21,774 nucleotides of DNA, from positions 1 through 21,774 of the forward strand of contig JAAZEW010000178.1 of NCBI GenBank assembly GCA_012512055.1. The letters run 5' to 3'. This stretch comes from Bacillota bacterium (GTDB lineage: Bacteria > Bacillota_G > SHA-98 > UBA4971). The translations under genes and the position numbers were made by a program. Shown piece after piece: positions 7,071 through 15,542 of this stretch. Positions within the stretch are counted from its first letter, which is position 1, and each line of letters starts with the position of its first letter. The notes beneath the pieces are model-generated. The model had not been told where the DNA came from. It was given only the letters and a program-made list of their open reading frames with translations, and made no database searches.

Positions 7071-8483
7071 TTATACCCTATGGACTTTCAACATATTGGT
7101 AGTCCCCGGAACTCCTGTGCGGACACCTGCGGTGACTATTACCAAATCCCCCTTCTCCACCACCCCAAGAGCAAGCGCAGCCTCAATAGAAATATCCAGA
7201 ATATCATCCATGTCTTCGGCTTTACGCACAACCGTAGGAATCACTCCCCATGCAAGCGTCAGCTTCGCCGCGACTCTCGGATTAGGGGTGGCAGCAACTA
7301 TCGGCGCCCGAGGACGGTACTTGGAAACCATTCTGGCTGTGGCTCCTGACTCGGTCGAGGTCAAGATTGCCTTGACCCCGAGGTCGTGGGCTGTCTGAGA
7401 CGTAGCGTGGCTGATAGCATCAGCTACGCTCCTTGCAGGGCCTATAGTCTTCTTAAGGACAATGTCATCCCAGTCAAGCCCTTCTTCAGTGCATTTGGCA
7501 ATCCTGGCCATTGTGGCAACTGCGCTTACCGGGTACTTCCCTATCGTGGTCTCCGCTGAAAGCATGACTGCGTCAGTCCCGTCAAAAATGGCGCAGGCTA
7601 CATCAGTCACTTCCGCCCTTGTGGGCCTGGGGTTTGACACCATGGATTCCAGCATTTCCGTGGCGGTGATCACAATCTTGCCCATGGTATTACAACTGCT
7701 GATAATCTTCTTTTGCAGCAGCGGAACCTGCTCAGCAGGCATTTCAATGCCCAGATCGCCTCTGGCGACCATGATTCCGTCTACAACCCTCAAGATTGAC
7801 TCTATATTATCCACGCCTTCACTGGACTCAATCTTTCCAATGATAAGAGCGTCAGACCACTCTGCGTCAAGAAGCGCCCGAATGCGCACTACGTCATCAG
7901 CATGCTGAACAAATGAAGCAGCGATAAAGTCTGCTTTCATCTCAGCCGCAAACTTAATGTCTCTCAAATCCTTGCGGGTTTCGCCAACTGAACTGACCCT
8001 CGCCCCCGGAACACTGACTCCCTTTCGGGATGCCAGGATCCCTCTCGTAGCCACACGGCATCTGGCTTCTTCTTCGCGCACCTCATCTACTACCAGCTCA
8101 ATCAAGCCGTCACTCAGAAAAACCTTGCTGCCCGGGGAGATGTACTCAAGGAATTCAGGATGATTAACGTAGACCCTGCTTTCATCCCCTTCTTCATTAC
8201 CGGGGACAAGAGACAGCACAGCCCCTTCATCGAGTTCCACCTCATCGCCTTTGATCGGGCCGGTTCGGATCTTCGGGCCTGCAAGGTCCAGCATGATTCC
8301 TACATATTTGCCGCAAACCTCTGCCACTTCTCTGACCTTGCTGATTCTTGCAGCATGTTCTTCATGTGTGCCATGGGACGCGTTAATACGGGCCACGTCC
8401 ATGCCTGCCTTTATCATGCCTTCAAGTACACCCGGCCTGTCTGTTGACGGCCCGAGAGTACATACTATCTTGGTCCTGCGCAC
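7071..8483 (-). CDS. pyk: Pyruvate kinase
   Basis: Transfers phosphate from phosphoenolpyruvate to ADP, the last step of glycolysis. From the GTG at 8483 it is 470 residues. It shows an N-terminal TKIVCTLGPST strand, LDLAGPKIRTG (~66-75), the B domain (~76-165), the active-site IIGKIES with K217, the metal-site region MVARGDLGIEMP (~239-249) and the helix NPRPTRAEVTDVA. The substrate loop reads INASHG where INFSHG is more usual. It ends with the normal allosteric C domain and lacks the extra PEP-utiliser-type domain of Bacillus pyruvate kinases. The GTG start has GAGGAGGG six bases upstream; the longer frame from 8516 would add 11 residues containing that site. It follows pfkA by 72 bases in the conserved dnaE-accDA-pfkA-pyk order. 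Confidence 0.97.
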   Translation of the reverse strand: MRRTKIVCTLGPSTDRPGVLEGMIKAGMDVARINASHGTHEEHAARISKVREVAEVCGKYVGIMLDLAGPKIRTGPIKGDEVELDEGAVLSLVPGNEEGDESRVYVNHPEFLEYISPGSKVFLSDGLIELVVDEVREEEARCRVATRGILASRKGVSVPGARVSSVGETRKDLRDIKFAAEMKADFIAASFVQHADDVVRIRALLDAEWSDALIIGKIESSEGVDNIESILRVVDGIMVARGDLGIEMPAEQVPLLQKKIISSCNTMGKIVITATEMLESMVSNPRPTRAEVTDVACAIFDGTDAVMLSAETTIGKYPVSAVATMARIAKCTEEGLDWDDIVLKKTIGPARSVADAISHATSQTAHDLGVKAILTSTESGATARMVSKYRPRAPIVAATPNPRVAAKLTLAWGVIPTVVRKAEDMDDILDISIEAALALGVVEKGDLVIVTAGVRTGVPGTTNMLKVHRV

Positions 8484-8555
8484 GCCCTGCCCTCCTCTAT
8501 CGCTTTCTCCCGGCATAAATCATAAATAGGGATTGTATGTGGAGCAGTCTCGGAT

Positions 8556-9554
8556 TTACATCCCTGAAAGCAAAGTAGCAACACGGTACAATTCTTCATC
8601 AATAGGCTTTCCTTTGGCGACTGCTTCTTCAATATCGAACATGCGGAACTCCTCTCCGACAATGCCCACAATCTTGGCGGTATCCCCGTGCATCAAGGCC
8701 TCCACAGCCTTGCACCCAAACATGGTCCCAAGCAACCTATCCTTTACGGTAGGACTTCCTCCCCTTTGAATATGGCCGAGGACCGTAACCCGGGTCTCAA
8801 GGCCTGTCAACTTCCGTACTTCCTGTCCTATCATAAATCCGACGCTGTCATAAAGGGATTCGTCCGGCCCGGAATATCCTCTGACTCCTTCCGCCACCAC
8901 AATTATGCTGTGAGTCTTGCCTCTGGCATAGCCCCTTTGTATGCCTTCACATATGCCATTGATATCAAAAGGCTTCTCAGGGATTAGGATGTATTCAGCG
9001 CCACCTGCAAGGCCTGCAGTCAGGGCCAAGTGTCCCGTATCACGGCCCATGACTTCTACTACGTTATTCCTGCCGTGAGAGCTTGCAGTATCTCTGATCT
9101 TCGTTATGGCGTCAACAGCGGTATTAGCAGCAGTATCAAATCCAAGCGCATAGTCAGTGCACCCAATGTCGTTGTCCACCGTTGCCGGAATACCAACAGT
9201 CGGAACACCCAGGTTTGAAAGGGCCATAGCGCCTCTCAGCGTGCCGTCACCACCGATGACGATAAGCCCTTCAACACCGTGAGCCCCCAGGTTCCATGCT
9301 GCTTTCTTCTGCCCCTCACAAGCCTCAAACTCAGAGGATCTGGCTGACCTCAGCATTGTCCCTGCTCTCTGTATTATGTCCCCTACGCTTCGAGAGGTCA
9401 TTTCGAACATGTCGCCTTCAACTAAACCCTGATACCCACGGCGTATTCCCACTACCGACAACCCATAGTAAAGTGCAGCCCTTGTTGCAGAGCGAATCGC
9501 GGCATTCATGCCCGGGGCATCTCCGCCGCTTGTAAGAATCCCAATACGCTTCAA
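8556..9554 (-). CDS. pfkA: 6-phosphofructokinase, ATP-type signature
   Basis: ATP-dependent phosphorylation of fructose 6-phosphate, the committed glycolytic step. From the TTG at 9554 it is 332 residues and begins MKRIGILTSGGDAPG, matching the usual PfkA N-terminus. The donor site reads GGDGT (101-105), the ATP form. The second position reads PATVDND (123-129): Ala replaces the usual Gly of PGTIDND, but it is not the Lys of PPi enzymes, so ATP use is still expected. MGRDTGH and IQRGGSPTVKDR supply the sugar-phosphate site. The start overlaps the accA stop as TTGA (9551-9554), with GGAGG 12 bases upstream; the alternative TTG at 9566 would abut the Shine-Dalgarno directly. The PPi-type relative lies 3 kb further along the same strand. 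Confidence 0.95.
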   Translation of the reverse strand: MKRIGILTSGGDAPGMNAAIRSATRAALYYGLSVVGIRRGYQGLVEGDMFEMTSRSVGDIIQRAGTMLRSARSSEFEACEGQKKAAWNLGAHGVEGLIVIGGDGTLRGAMALSNLGVPTVGIPATVDNDIGCTDYALGFDTAANTAVDAITKIRDTASSHGRNNVVEVMGRDTGHLALTAGLAGGAEYILIPEKPFDINGICEGIQRGYARGKTHSIIVVAEGVRGYSGPDESLYDSVGFMIGQEVRKLTGLETRVTVLGHIQRGGSPTVKDRLLGTMFGCKAVEALMHGDTAKIVGIVGEEFRMFDIEEAVAKGKPIDEELYRVATLLSGM

Positions 9555-10609
9555 GTCTCGTCGCAACCTCCCTCGACATCCGGTAAATCAGGTCTAGTCT
9601 GAATTTCCTCATTACCTGCAGCCGCCATGGGGAGATCGCTTGCAGATATCTCCCTTACAGCAAATTCGCCTATCCTGCGCAGCCTTGCGTACCGCCTTTC
9701 GATAAGCCTGCGCGGAGGAATACCGGACAATTCGTCTATGCCTCTCGTAATGGCATCGCGGATAACCCGCGCCATAGCCACGCCGTCCTTGTGAGCAGAG
9801 CCTTGCGGCTCAGGGAGCATCTCGTCTATGAAGCCTTGCGCTTTCAAGTCCGGGGCAGTGAGCTTCAGCATTTCTGCTGCTTCTTGTGCACGGGAACCGT
9901 CTTTCCAGAGGATTGCCGCGCAACCCTCAGGGGAAATCACGGAAAAATAGGCATTCTCCAGCATTATCAACTTGTCTCCGACTCCGATGGCAAGCGCGCC
10001 CCCACTCCCGCCTTCCCCGGTAATCACCACAATAATACTTGTGGCGAGTCTCGCCATTTCCAGAATATTGTCGGCGATAGCGAGGCCTTGCCCTCGTTCC
10101 TCGGCCTCCACTCCCGGATACGCCCCGACTACGTCCACAAACGATACTATAGGCCGTCTGAACTTCTCTGCCTGCTTCATCAGCCTCAGGGCTTTGCGAT
10201 ATCCTTCAGGGTGTGGCATCCCAAAGTTGCGCGCAATATTTTCCTTGGTGTCTCTGCCTTTTTGTGTGCCGATAACGGTCACAGGACGCCCTCCGAGGCC
10301 GGCAATTCCGCCGACAATCGCGCCGTCGTCCCGAAATGCGCGATCACCGTGAAACTCAATAAACTCATCGAAAATGAGGTTAATGTACTCCAGCGCCGTC
10401 GGTCGTTTAGGATGACGCGCAATCATAATGCGCTGCCAGGGCGTAAGATTCTCAAATATCTCCTTGCGGAGCTCTTCAGCTTTTTTCTCAAGGATAGCTA
10501 TCTCGTCAGAGAGATCGATTCCCTTTTTCAAGCTGAACTCCTTGAGATCTTCTATCCTCTTCTCTAACTCTATCAGAGGCTTCTCAAATTCCAGGCCAAC
10601 ATTTATCAT
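9551..10609 (-). CDS. accA: Acetyl-CoA carboxylase carboxyltransferase alpha subunit
   Basis: With AccD it transfers CO2 from carboxybiotin to acetyl-CoA, giving malonyl-CoA for fatty-acid synthesis. The sequence has the AccA N-terminal coiled region (LEKRIEDLKEF to LTPWQRIMIARHP), EFHGDRAFRDDGAIVGGI, the GTQKGRDTKENIARNFGMPHPEGYRKA region read across ~115-140, the oxyanion-type glycines of TGEGGSGGALAI and the SPEGCAAILWKD segment. At 352 residues it is about 30 longer than the usual ~320; the extra part is an acidic, apparently unstructured tail after the RRYARLRRIGEF stretch. It overlaps accD by ATGA (10606-10609) and pfkA by TTGA, so it is translationally coupled on both sides. The biotin carboxylase and carrier (accB, accC) are not in the window. 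Confidence 0.96.
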   Translation of the reverse strand: MINVGLEFEKPLIELEKRIEDLKEFSLKKGIDLSDEIAILEKKAEELRKEIFENLTPWQRIMIARHPKRPTALEYINLIFDEFIEFHGDRAFRDDGAIVGGIAGLGGRPVTVIGTQKGRDTKENIARNFGMPHPEGYRKALRLMKQAEKFRRPIVSFVDVVGAYPGVEAEERGQGLAIADNILEMARLATSIIVVITGEGGSGGALAIGVGDKLIMLENAYFSVISPEGCAAILWKDGSRAQEAAEMLKLTAPDLKAQGFIDEMLPEPQGSAHKDGVAMARVIRDAITRGIDELSGIPPRRLIERRYARLRRIGEFAVREISASDLPMAAAGNEEIQTRPDLPDVEGGCDET

Positions 10610-11475
10610 CCTATATCTTCGCGCCTCCCCCCATGGAGCGAAAGTAGGGATCCCAGTGTCTTCCTGATGTTTCGCCTATCCACAATCATGTCAATCAGCC
10701 CGTGTTCCAATGCGAATTCAGCAGTCTGAAATCCCGGAGGCAGCTTCTGCCTTATCGTCTCCTCAATAACCCTCTGCCCTGTGAATCCAATGAGAGCCCC
10801 CGGTTCCGCAATGATAATGTCACCGAGTGACCCAAAGCTCGCGAAGACCCCTGCTGTTGTGGGATTAGTAAGGACAGAGACGTAAAGAGTCCTTGTACCT
10901 GACAGTCTGGCACATGCAGCCGCGGTCTTTGCCATCTGCATCAAAGAGAACATGCCTTCTTGCATCCTGGCCCCGCCTGAGGCGCAGAAAATTATCACAG
11001 GCACTCTCTGCCTGGTTGCCCTCTCAAAGAGCCGCGTGACTTTTTCCCCGACCACTGATCCCATACTTGCACCTACAAATGAAAAATCCATGAATCCTGC
11101 CAACACGGGATACCCATCTATGCTCCCCTTGCCTGTAATAATCGCCTCGTCCAATCCTGTTGCCTGTTTCGCAGCCTCAACCTTAATATCATACCCAGGA
11201 AATCCCAGCGGATCGACGGTAAGGAGTTCATCATCGTATTCGACGAAGCTACCTTCATCAACGGTGATTTCCATTCTTTCTCGGGCGGACACCCTGAAAT
11301 GGAAACCGCAATCACCGCACAATCCCAGGTTTGACGTGAGTTCCTTCTTATATAGGATTCCTCCGCATTGCCCGCATTTCGTCCAGAGACCCTCAGGGGC
11401 TTCCTCCCGGACCCTGCCCGCCTTGACAGTCACGAACTTCTGCTTGCCTTGAAAAATCCCCTTGAGATTAGGCAT
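10606..11475 (-). CDS. accD: Acetyl-CoA carboxylase carboxyltransferase beta subunit
   Basis: Beta half of the carboxyltransferase, 289 residues, a normal length. The N-terminal zinc ribbon is intact: CGQC (~34-37) and CGDC (~53-56), C-x2-C-x15-C-x2-C. It is followed by ITGKGSIDGYPV, the FSFVGASMGSVVGEK loop and SGGARMQEG, all carboxyltransferase hallmarks that form the acetyl-CoA pocket with AccA. The ATG at 11475 has AAGGT about 12 bases upstream, a rather distant site. It starts 8 bases after the stop of the DUF2007-like gene and overlaps accA by 4 bases. Confidence 0.96.
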   Translation of the reverse strand: MPNLKGIFQGKQKFVTVKAGRVREEAPEGLWTKCGQCGGILYKKELTSNLGLCGDCGFHFRVSARERMEITVDEGSFVEYDDELLTVDPLGFPGYDIKVEAAKQATGLDEAIITGKGSIDGYPVLAGFMDFSFVGASMGSVVGEKVTRLFERATRQRVPVIIFCASGGARMQEGMFSLMQMAKTAAACARLSGTRTLYVSVLTNPTTAGVFASFGSLGDIIIAEPGALIGFTGQRVIEETIRQKLPPGFQTAEFALEHGLIDMIVDRRNIRKTLGSLLSLHGGRREDIG

Positions 11476-11483
11476 ATAACCAC

Positions 11484-11684
11484 TTACCTTCCAAAAGAAC
11501 TCGCGATAAATTCGTGCGCTTCCTCAGCTTCACTCTCAGGCACCAAAACCTCTACATTGGCGGAATCGCCCATGTGTGGCACTCCGATTGCCCGCAACAT
11601 TACCAGCAATCCTTCATTCTCCAGCAATTCCTTGATCATCTCACCGGTAGATCTATTAGGCGCAATATACACGACTGTCCACAT
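11484..11684 (-). CDS. Small DUF2007-like protein
   Basis: A 66-residue soluble protein. The N-terminal VVYIAPNRSTGEMIKELLEN, a central short strand region and the C-terminal EVLVPESEAEEAHEFI pattern match the ferredoxin-like DUF2007 (putative signal-transducing, PII-like fold) family as I remember it. Its function is unknown. The ATG at 11684 has AAGGAGG ten bases upstream, a strong site. It lies between dnaE (51 bases) and accD (8 bases), where other Bacillota also carry one small gene; co-transcription with accDA is likely. Confidence 0.8.
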   Translation of the reverse strand: MWTVVYIAPNRSTGEMIKELLENEGLLVMLRAIGVPHMGDSANVEVLVPESEAEEAHEFIASSFGR

Positions 11685-11735
11685 TTGATGTCGCCTCCTT
11701 TTCAGGCAGAGGGGCCCCTATCATAGAATTCAGCT

Positions 11736-14700
11736 TCAGTTTTCCGTAGCAATTTTCCCACTATTAGACACCCATAACTCAGGAGCGACAGATAGAACCG
11801 CTGCTCCGGCAGGAGTCGCAATTCTTATGAATACCGGGATTCCCCCGGAATTGCTTTGTAGTTTCCTCTTAAGCTTCTGCAATCCCCCTTTACTGATATT
11901 ATCAGCATCTATAGGAATTATCACTGCATCTTGCGAAAAAGGCAAAATAGCATTGGCTATCAGCTTGATTTCGTCTTCTCTCAGTTCGAGTCGTCCTTGG
12001 ACAAGAACGATAGAATCTTCATAGATCACGGTCGACGCCTCCTCATACACCTTAGGAAACGCCACAATCTCTATTGAGCCGGTAAGGTCTTCCAGAGTAA
12101 AAAAAGCCATGGGCTGTCCTGAGGCCTTCGTAGTCACCTTGCGAAGGGATGCGATAAGACCGCCTACTGCAACCTCGTCACCGTCCCTGTACTCTGCCCG
12201 CAACCCTGCCACCTGAACACCGCAATACTGTCTCAGTTGAGCCGCCACCCCTTGAAGGGGATGGCCGGAGACATAAAGCCCCAGGAGTTCTTTCTCCATT
12301 TGGAGCAGGTCTTTGTCACTGAACTCAGGTATATCCGGCAGATCTATCTCGCTGGCTGCAAATTCGGTATCGTCAGCAAATAGGTCAAAGAATGAAGCTT
12401 GTCCTCTTTCTCTCTCCTTTTGACGACGAGAACTCATCTCCAAGGTCCTATCAAGCACAGCCAGAAGCGCTGACCTCTTGGCTCCTGTGAAGTCAAAAGC
12501 GCCACACCGTATAAGGCTCTCAATTGCCTTCTTGTTCACGTCATGGAGGTCTACTTTCTCGGCAAAGTCAGCAAAGGACCTAAACTCCCCTTTTTGCTCC
12601 CTGCCTGCAATAATCGCTGCTACCGCGTTCTTGCCCACGTTTTTCACAGCGTTCAAGCCGAATCTGATCCTGTTCCCCACAACAGTGAAATCTTCCAAGC
12701 TTTCATTTACGTCAGGCGGAAGGATTTCTATATCCATCTGACGGCATGCGTCCACGTAAAACGCTACCTTCTCACTTACTCCGGATATGCTCGTCAGTAG
12801 AGCAGCCATATACTCCCTTGGATAGTAGGTTTTCAACCACGCCGTCTGGTATGAAATCAAGGAATACGCAGCACTGTGGCTCTTGTTAAATCCGTATCCT
12901 GAGAAGAACTCCATCAGCTCGAAGACTTGCTCCGCTGTGTCCTGGCTTACTCCGCGCTTCCTGGCGCCGACTAAGAACTTCTCCCTTTGAGCAGCCAGAA
13001 CTTCAGGTTTCTTCTTACCCATGGCCCGACGGAGAATGTCAGCTTCTCCAAGGGTAAAACCTGCAAGCGTACTTGCGACCTTCATGACCTGTTCCTGATA
13101 AAGCATGTTTCCATACGTTTCCTTCAAAACAGGCTCGAGGTCAGGATGAGCATACTCTATGGACATTTCGCCATGCTTCTGCCTGGCGAAATCCCGGACG
13201 CGCCCTAAGGGGCCGGGGCGGCCCAAAGCCAAGATGGCGATGATGTCTTCAAAGCATGTAGGCTTGACTTCTCTGAGAAGGCCCTGGAAAAGGCTGCTTT
13301 CCAGTTGGAACACGCCGAGCGAATCCCCGGAGCTGAGAGCTTCATACACCCTGGAGTCTTCCAGATCAATGTCGTTTATGTCTATTCTTACGCCACGGGT
13401 ACGATAGATGTTCTCAAGGGTTTTACCTATTACCGTAAGGGTACGAAGGCCGAGAAAGTCCATTTTCAGGACGCCGAGCGCCTCTAAATCCTCCATTGAA
13501 TATTGAGTTGTGACCATTGAGTCATTGCTCTTATAAAGGGGAATCCGCTCTGTCAAAGGATCCTTGGAAATCACGACCCCTGCAGCATGAGTCGATGCAT
13601 GTCGAGGCATGCCTTCCAGTGCCTTCGCTGTATCAATCAGATTCTGAATCTCTTTGTCCTTTGTGTAGGCATTCTTGAATTCAGGGGATGTCTCGAGCGC
13701 CTTTTCAATGGTCATTCCAAGCTCGGCAGGGACCAACTTCGCAATTTTGTCCACGTCATTATACGGGATATCCAGAGCCCTGCCCACGTCTCTTATAGCT
13801 GCCCTGGCAGCCATTGTGCCGAAAGTAATTATTTGTGCGACGCGATCGGTTCCATATTTCTCTGTTACGTAGTCTATGACTTCTCCGCGTCTCTCGTAGC
13901 AGAAATCTACATCAATATCAGGCATAGTCACTCGCTCAGGATTGAGAAAACGCTCAAAAATAAGCCCGTACCTTATCGGGTCAATATTCGTAATACCCAG
14001 CGCATAAGAAAGGAGGCAACCGGGGGCTGATCCTCGGCCCGGCCCGACGTAAATTCCGCGCTCTCCTGCGAATCTGATGAAGTCCCAGACGATAAGGAAG
14101 TAACCTGCGTACCCCATTTCGACTATGATATCAAGTTCATAATCGAGACGCTTCTCAAGTTCTTCCGAGATTTCTCCATATCTTCGTTTAAGTCCTTCTC
14201 GGGAAAGGTGCCGGAGATATGTCTCATCAGTAAAACCTTGCGGCACCGGAAAACGTGGCACTTGAGACTTGCCGAATTCAAACTCAAAATCACACTGCTC
14301 AGCAATGACAAGTGTGTTCCGTATAGATTCCGGAATATCCGGGAATGCAGCTTTCATCTCTTCGGCGGACTTGAGGTAAAACGCGTCAGTGGGGAATTTC
14401 AGCCTGTCCCGGTCTCCTACTGTTTTCCCTGTCTGAATGCAAAGAAGCACATCATGGATCTTGGCATCTTCCCGGAAAATGTAATGGACATCGTTAGTGG
14501 CGACAAGGGGTATGTCAAGCTCTCTTGAAAGCCTTACCAGGCCCTTGTTCACCTCGTACTGGTCGGGAATATCATTGCTCTGGACTTCAAGAAAGAAATT
14601 CCCCGGACCGTAGATATCTTTGTACTCGCCCGCTTTACGCTTAGCCCCTTTGTAATCCCCTTTTATCAGTAATGAAGGGATTTCTCCGGCAAGACACCCT

Positions 14701-15107
14701 GACAGCGCTATGAGCCCCTGATTCCACATTTTCAGGACCTCAGTATCGACCCTGGGCTTATAGTAATGCCCTTCAGTAAAACCTATACTGGAGAGCCTTG
14801 CCAAGTTTCTATAACCTGTCTCATTCTTGGCAAGCAGCACTAGATGGTACTGCTCATCATCAATATGAGGGACCTTATCATGGCGGGTTCTGGGAGACAC
14901 GTATAATTCGCAACCCAGAATCGGCCGAATCCCGAACTTCCTTGCGGTCTTGTAGAAATCTATAGCTCCATACAGCACACCATGATCTGTAATAGCGCAT
15001 GCGCCGAAGCCTAACTCATTAGCTCTCGTCATGAGATTCTTAAGTTTACATGCCCCATCAAGCAACGAATACTGGGTGTGCAGGTGCAAATGGACAAATT
15101 CGCCCAC
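11736..15107 (-). CDS. dnaE: DNA polymerase III alpha subunit (DnaE type)
   Basis: Replicative C-family DNA polymerase, 1123 residues from the GTG at 15107, the usual DnaE1 length. The order is: PHP domain beginning FVHLHLHTQYSLLDG (~4-18); the palm with GPGRGSAPGCLLSYALG (~354); catalytic aspartates in PDIDVDF (~396-402) and in LKMDFLGLRTLT (~550); the fingers and (HhH)2 region with YGFNKSHSAAYSLISYQTAWL; and a C-terminal OB fold (from about AVGGLIASLRKVTT) before a short tail. It lacks the embedded 3'-5' exonuclease and zinc finger of PolC. The GTG at 15107 has GGAG eight bases upstream; the frame also opens at a GTG at 15125, which has no site. A sigma-A-type promoter sits ~75-100 bases upstream. 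It heads the dnaE-accD-accA-pfkA-pyk cluster. Confidence 0.97.
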   Translation of the reverse strand: MGEFVHLHLHTQYSLLDGACKLKNLMTRANELGFGACAITDHGVLYGAIDFYKTARKFGIRPILGCELYVSPRTRHDKVPHIDDEQYHLVLLAKNETGYRNLARLSSIGFTEGHYYKPRVDTEVLKMWNQGLIALSGCLAGEIPSLLIKGDYKGAKRKAGEYKDIYGPGNFFLEVQSNDIPDQYEVNKGLVRLSRELDIPLVATNDVHYIFREDAKIHDVLLCIQTGKTVGDRDRLKFPTDAFYLKSAEEMKAAFPDIPESIRNTLVIAEQCDFEFEFGKSQVPRFPVPQGFTDETYLRHLSREGLKRRYGEISEELEKRLDYELDIIVEMGYAGYFLIVWDFIRFAGERGIYVGPGRGSAPGCLLSYALGITNIDPIRYGLIFERFLNPERVTMPDIDVDFCYERRGEVIDYVTEKYGTDRVAQIITFGTMAARAAIRDVGRALDIPYNDVDKIAKLVPAELGMTIEKALETSPEFKNAYTKDKEIQNLIDTAKALEGMPRHASTHAAGVVISKDPLTERIPLYKSNDSMVTTQYSMEDLEALGVLKMDFLGLRTLTVIGKTLENIYRTRGVRIDINDIDLEDSRVYEALSSGDSLGVFQLESSLFQGLLREVKPTCFEDIIAILALGRPGPLGRVRDFARQKHGEMSIEYAHPDLEPVLKETYGNMLYQEQVMKVASTLAGFTLGEADILRRAMGKKKPEVLAAQREKFLVGARKRGVSQDTAEQVFELMEFFSGYGFNKSHSAAYSLISYQTAWLKTYYPREYMAALLTSISGVSEKVAFYVDACRQMDIEILPPDVNESLEDFTVVGNRIRFGLNAVKNVGKNAVAAIIAGREQKGEFRSFADFAEKVDLHDVNKKAIESLIRCGAFDFTGAKRSALLAVLDRTLEMSSRRQKERERGQASFFDLFADDTEFAASEIDLPDIPEFSDKDLLQMEKELLGLYVSGHPLQGVAAQLRQYCGVQVAGLRAEYRDGDEVAVGGLIASLRKVTTKASGQPMAFFTLEDLTGSIEIVAFPKVYEEASTVIYEDSIVLVQGRLELREDEIKLIANAILPFSQDAVIIPIDADNISKGGLQKLKRKLQSNSGGIPVFIRIATPAGAAVLSVAPELWVSNSGKIATEN

Positions 15108-15182
15108 CTTACCCTCTCCTTTCACCCACTTGCCACATCCAATCAGACTGACCGCATATCATCTACTGCGGACCGTATCTAG

Positions 15183-15210
15183 ATTATATCAGTTCTCGGT
15201 CGCAGGACAA
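15183..15210 (-). promoter_or_regulatory. Sigma-A promoter of dnaE operon
   Basis: Minus-strand TTGTCC (15210-15205), 16-base spacer, then a perfect TATAAT (15188-15183) preceded by TGA, an extended -10 element. Transcription would start near 15176, ~70 bases before the dnaE GTG. The -35 box lies inside the inverted repeat at 15202-15218, so a dimeric regulator could occlude it. Confidence 0.7.
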
Positions 15211-15218
15211 GTTCCTGC
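15202..15218. repeat. Inverted repeat over dnaE -35 box
   Basis: GCAGGA (15202-15207), five-base centre CAAGT, TCCTGC (15213-15218): a perfect 6-bp inverted repeat covering the -35 hexamer of the dnaE promoter. The GCAGGA hexamer also makes the hairpin after pyk (7044-7062), in the opposite arm order. Operator or dispersed element; neither is proven. Confidence 0.55.
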
Positions 15219-15348
15219 ATATGTATCTTATGTTGCTTCCCGGCACACAATGGCGGTTCCTTAGTATGAGTTCATTAGACCGTTGGACTTCTCCGGTAGC
15301 CGCCGGTTTCACCGAAGACGTCGGCCGGTTTTTGCGAGTCGGGCGGAC

Positions 15349-15360
15349 TATGTTAACATA
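15349..15360. repeat. Perfect 12-bp palindrome
   Basis: TATGTTAACATA is identical on both strands and lies in a gene-free region, directly before a short plus-strand reading frame and an AT-rich CATAAT. It has the form of an operator for a small dimeric repressor; no regulator gene is next to it. Confidence 0.4.
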
Positions 15361-15424
15361 ATATGGGAGAGAACAACGGTCTCATGGCGATCTACGTAGA
15401 CCCTAAGAAGCAGGCAGGCATCAG

Positions 15425-15445
15425 AAAAACGGCGGGCGCGTGCCC
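15425..15445 (-). terminator. Weak terminator candidate after small charged gene
   Basis: Minus-strand GGGC (15445-15442), loop ACGC, GCCC (15437-15434), then GCCG and five T (15429-15425). The stem is only 4 bp and separated from the T-run by four bases, so it is a weak candidate for the end of the peptidase transcript, ~100 bases past the stop at 15543. Confidence 0.25.
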
Positions 15446-15542
15446 TATAGCCTTCCAAGACACATCGTCCGCCCCGCGCTTCATTCTGTATCGCCCGAAC
15501 AATCGCCCGAGCATAGCCTAAACAGGTTGCGACAAACCTTCA

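Larger units (their letters stand above)
15108..15542. other. Long non-coding gap upstream of dnaE
   Basis: A 435-base stretch without a convincing gene. It holds the dnaE promoter (15183-15210), an inverted repeat over that promoter's -35 box (15202-15218), a perfect 12-bp palindrome TATGTTAACATA (15349-15360), a 52-codon plus-strand reading frame (15363-15521, doubtful) and a weak GC stem followed by five T on the minus strand (15425-15445) that could end the peptidase transcript. No tRNA, riboswitch or known RNA was recognised. Confidence 0.6.

Noticed and set aside
9791..10567. 258-codon plus-strand frame
   Set aside because: Antisense shadow of accA; no family features in the translation.
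11710..11719. Palindrome AGGGGCCCCT between dnaE and the DUF2007-like gene
   Set aside because: No loop for a hairpin and no promoter nearby; probably chance.
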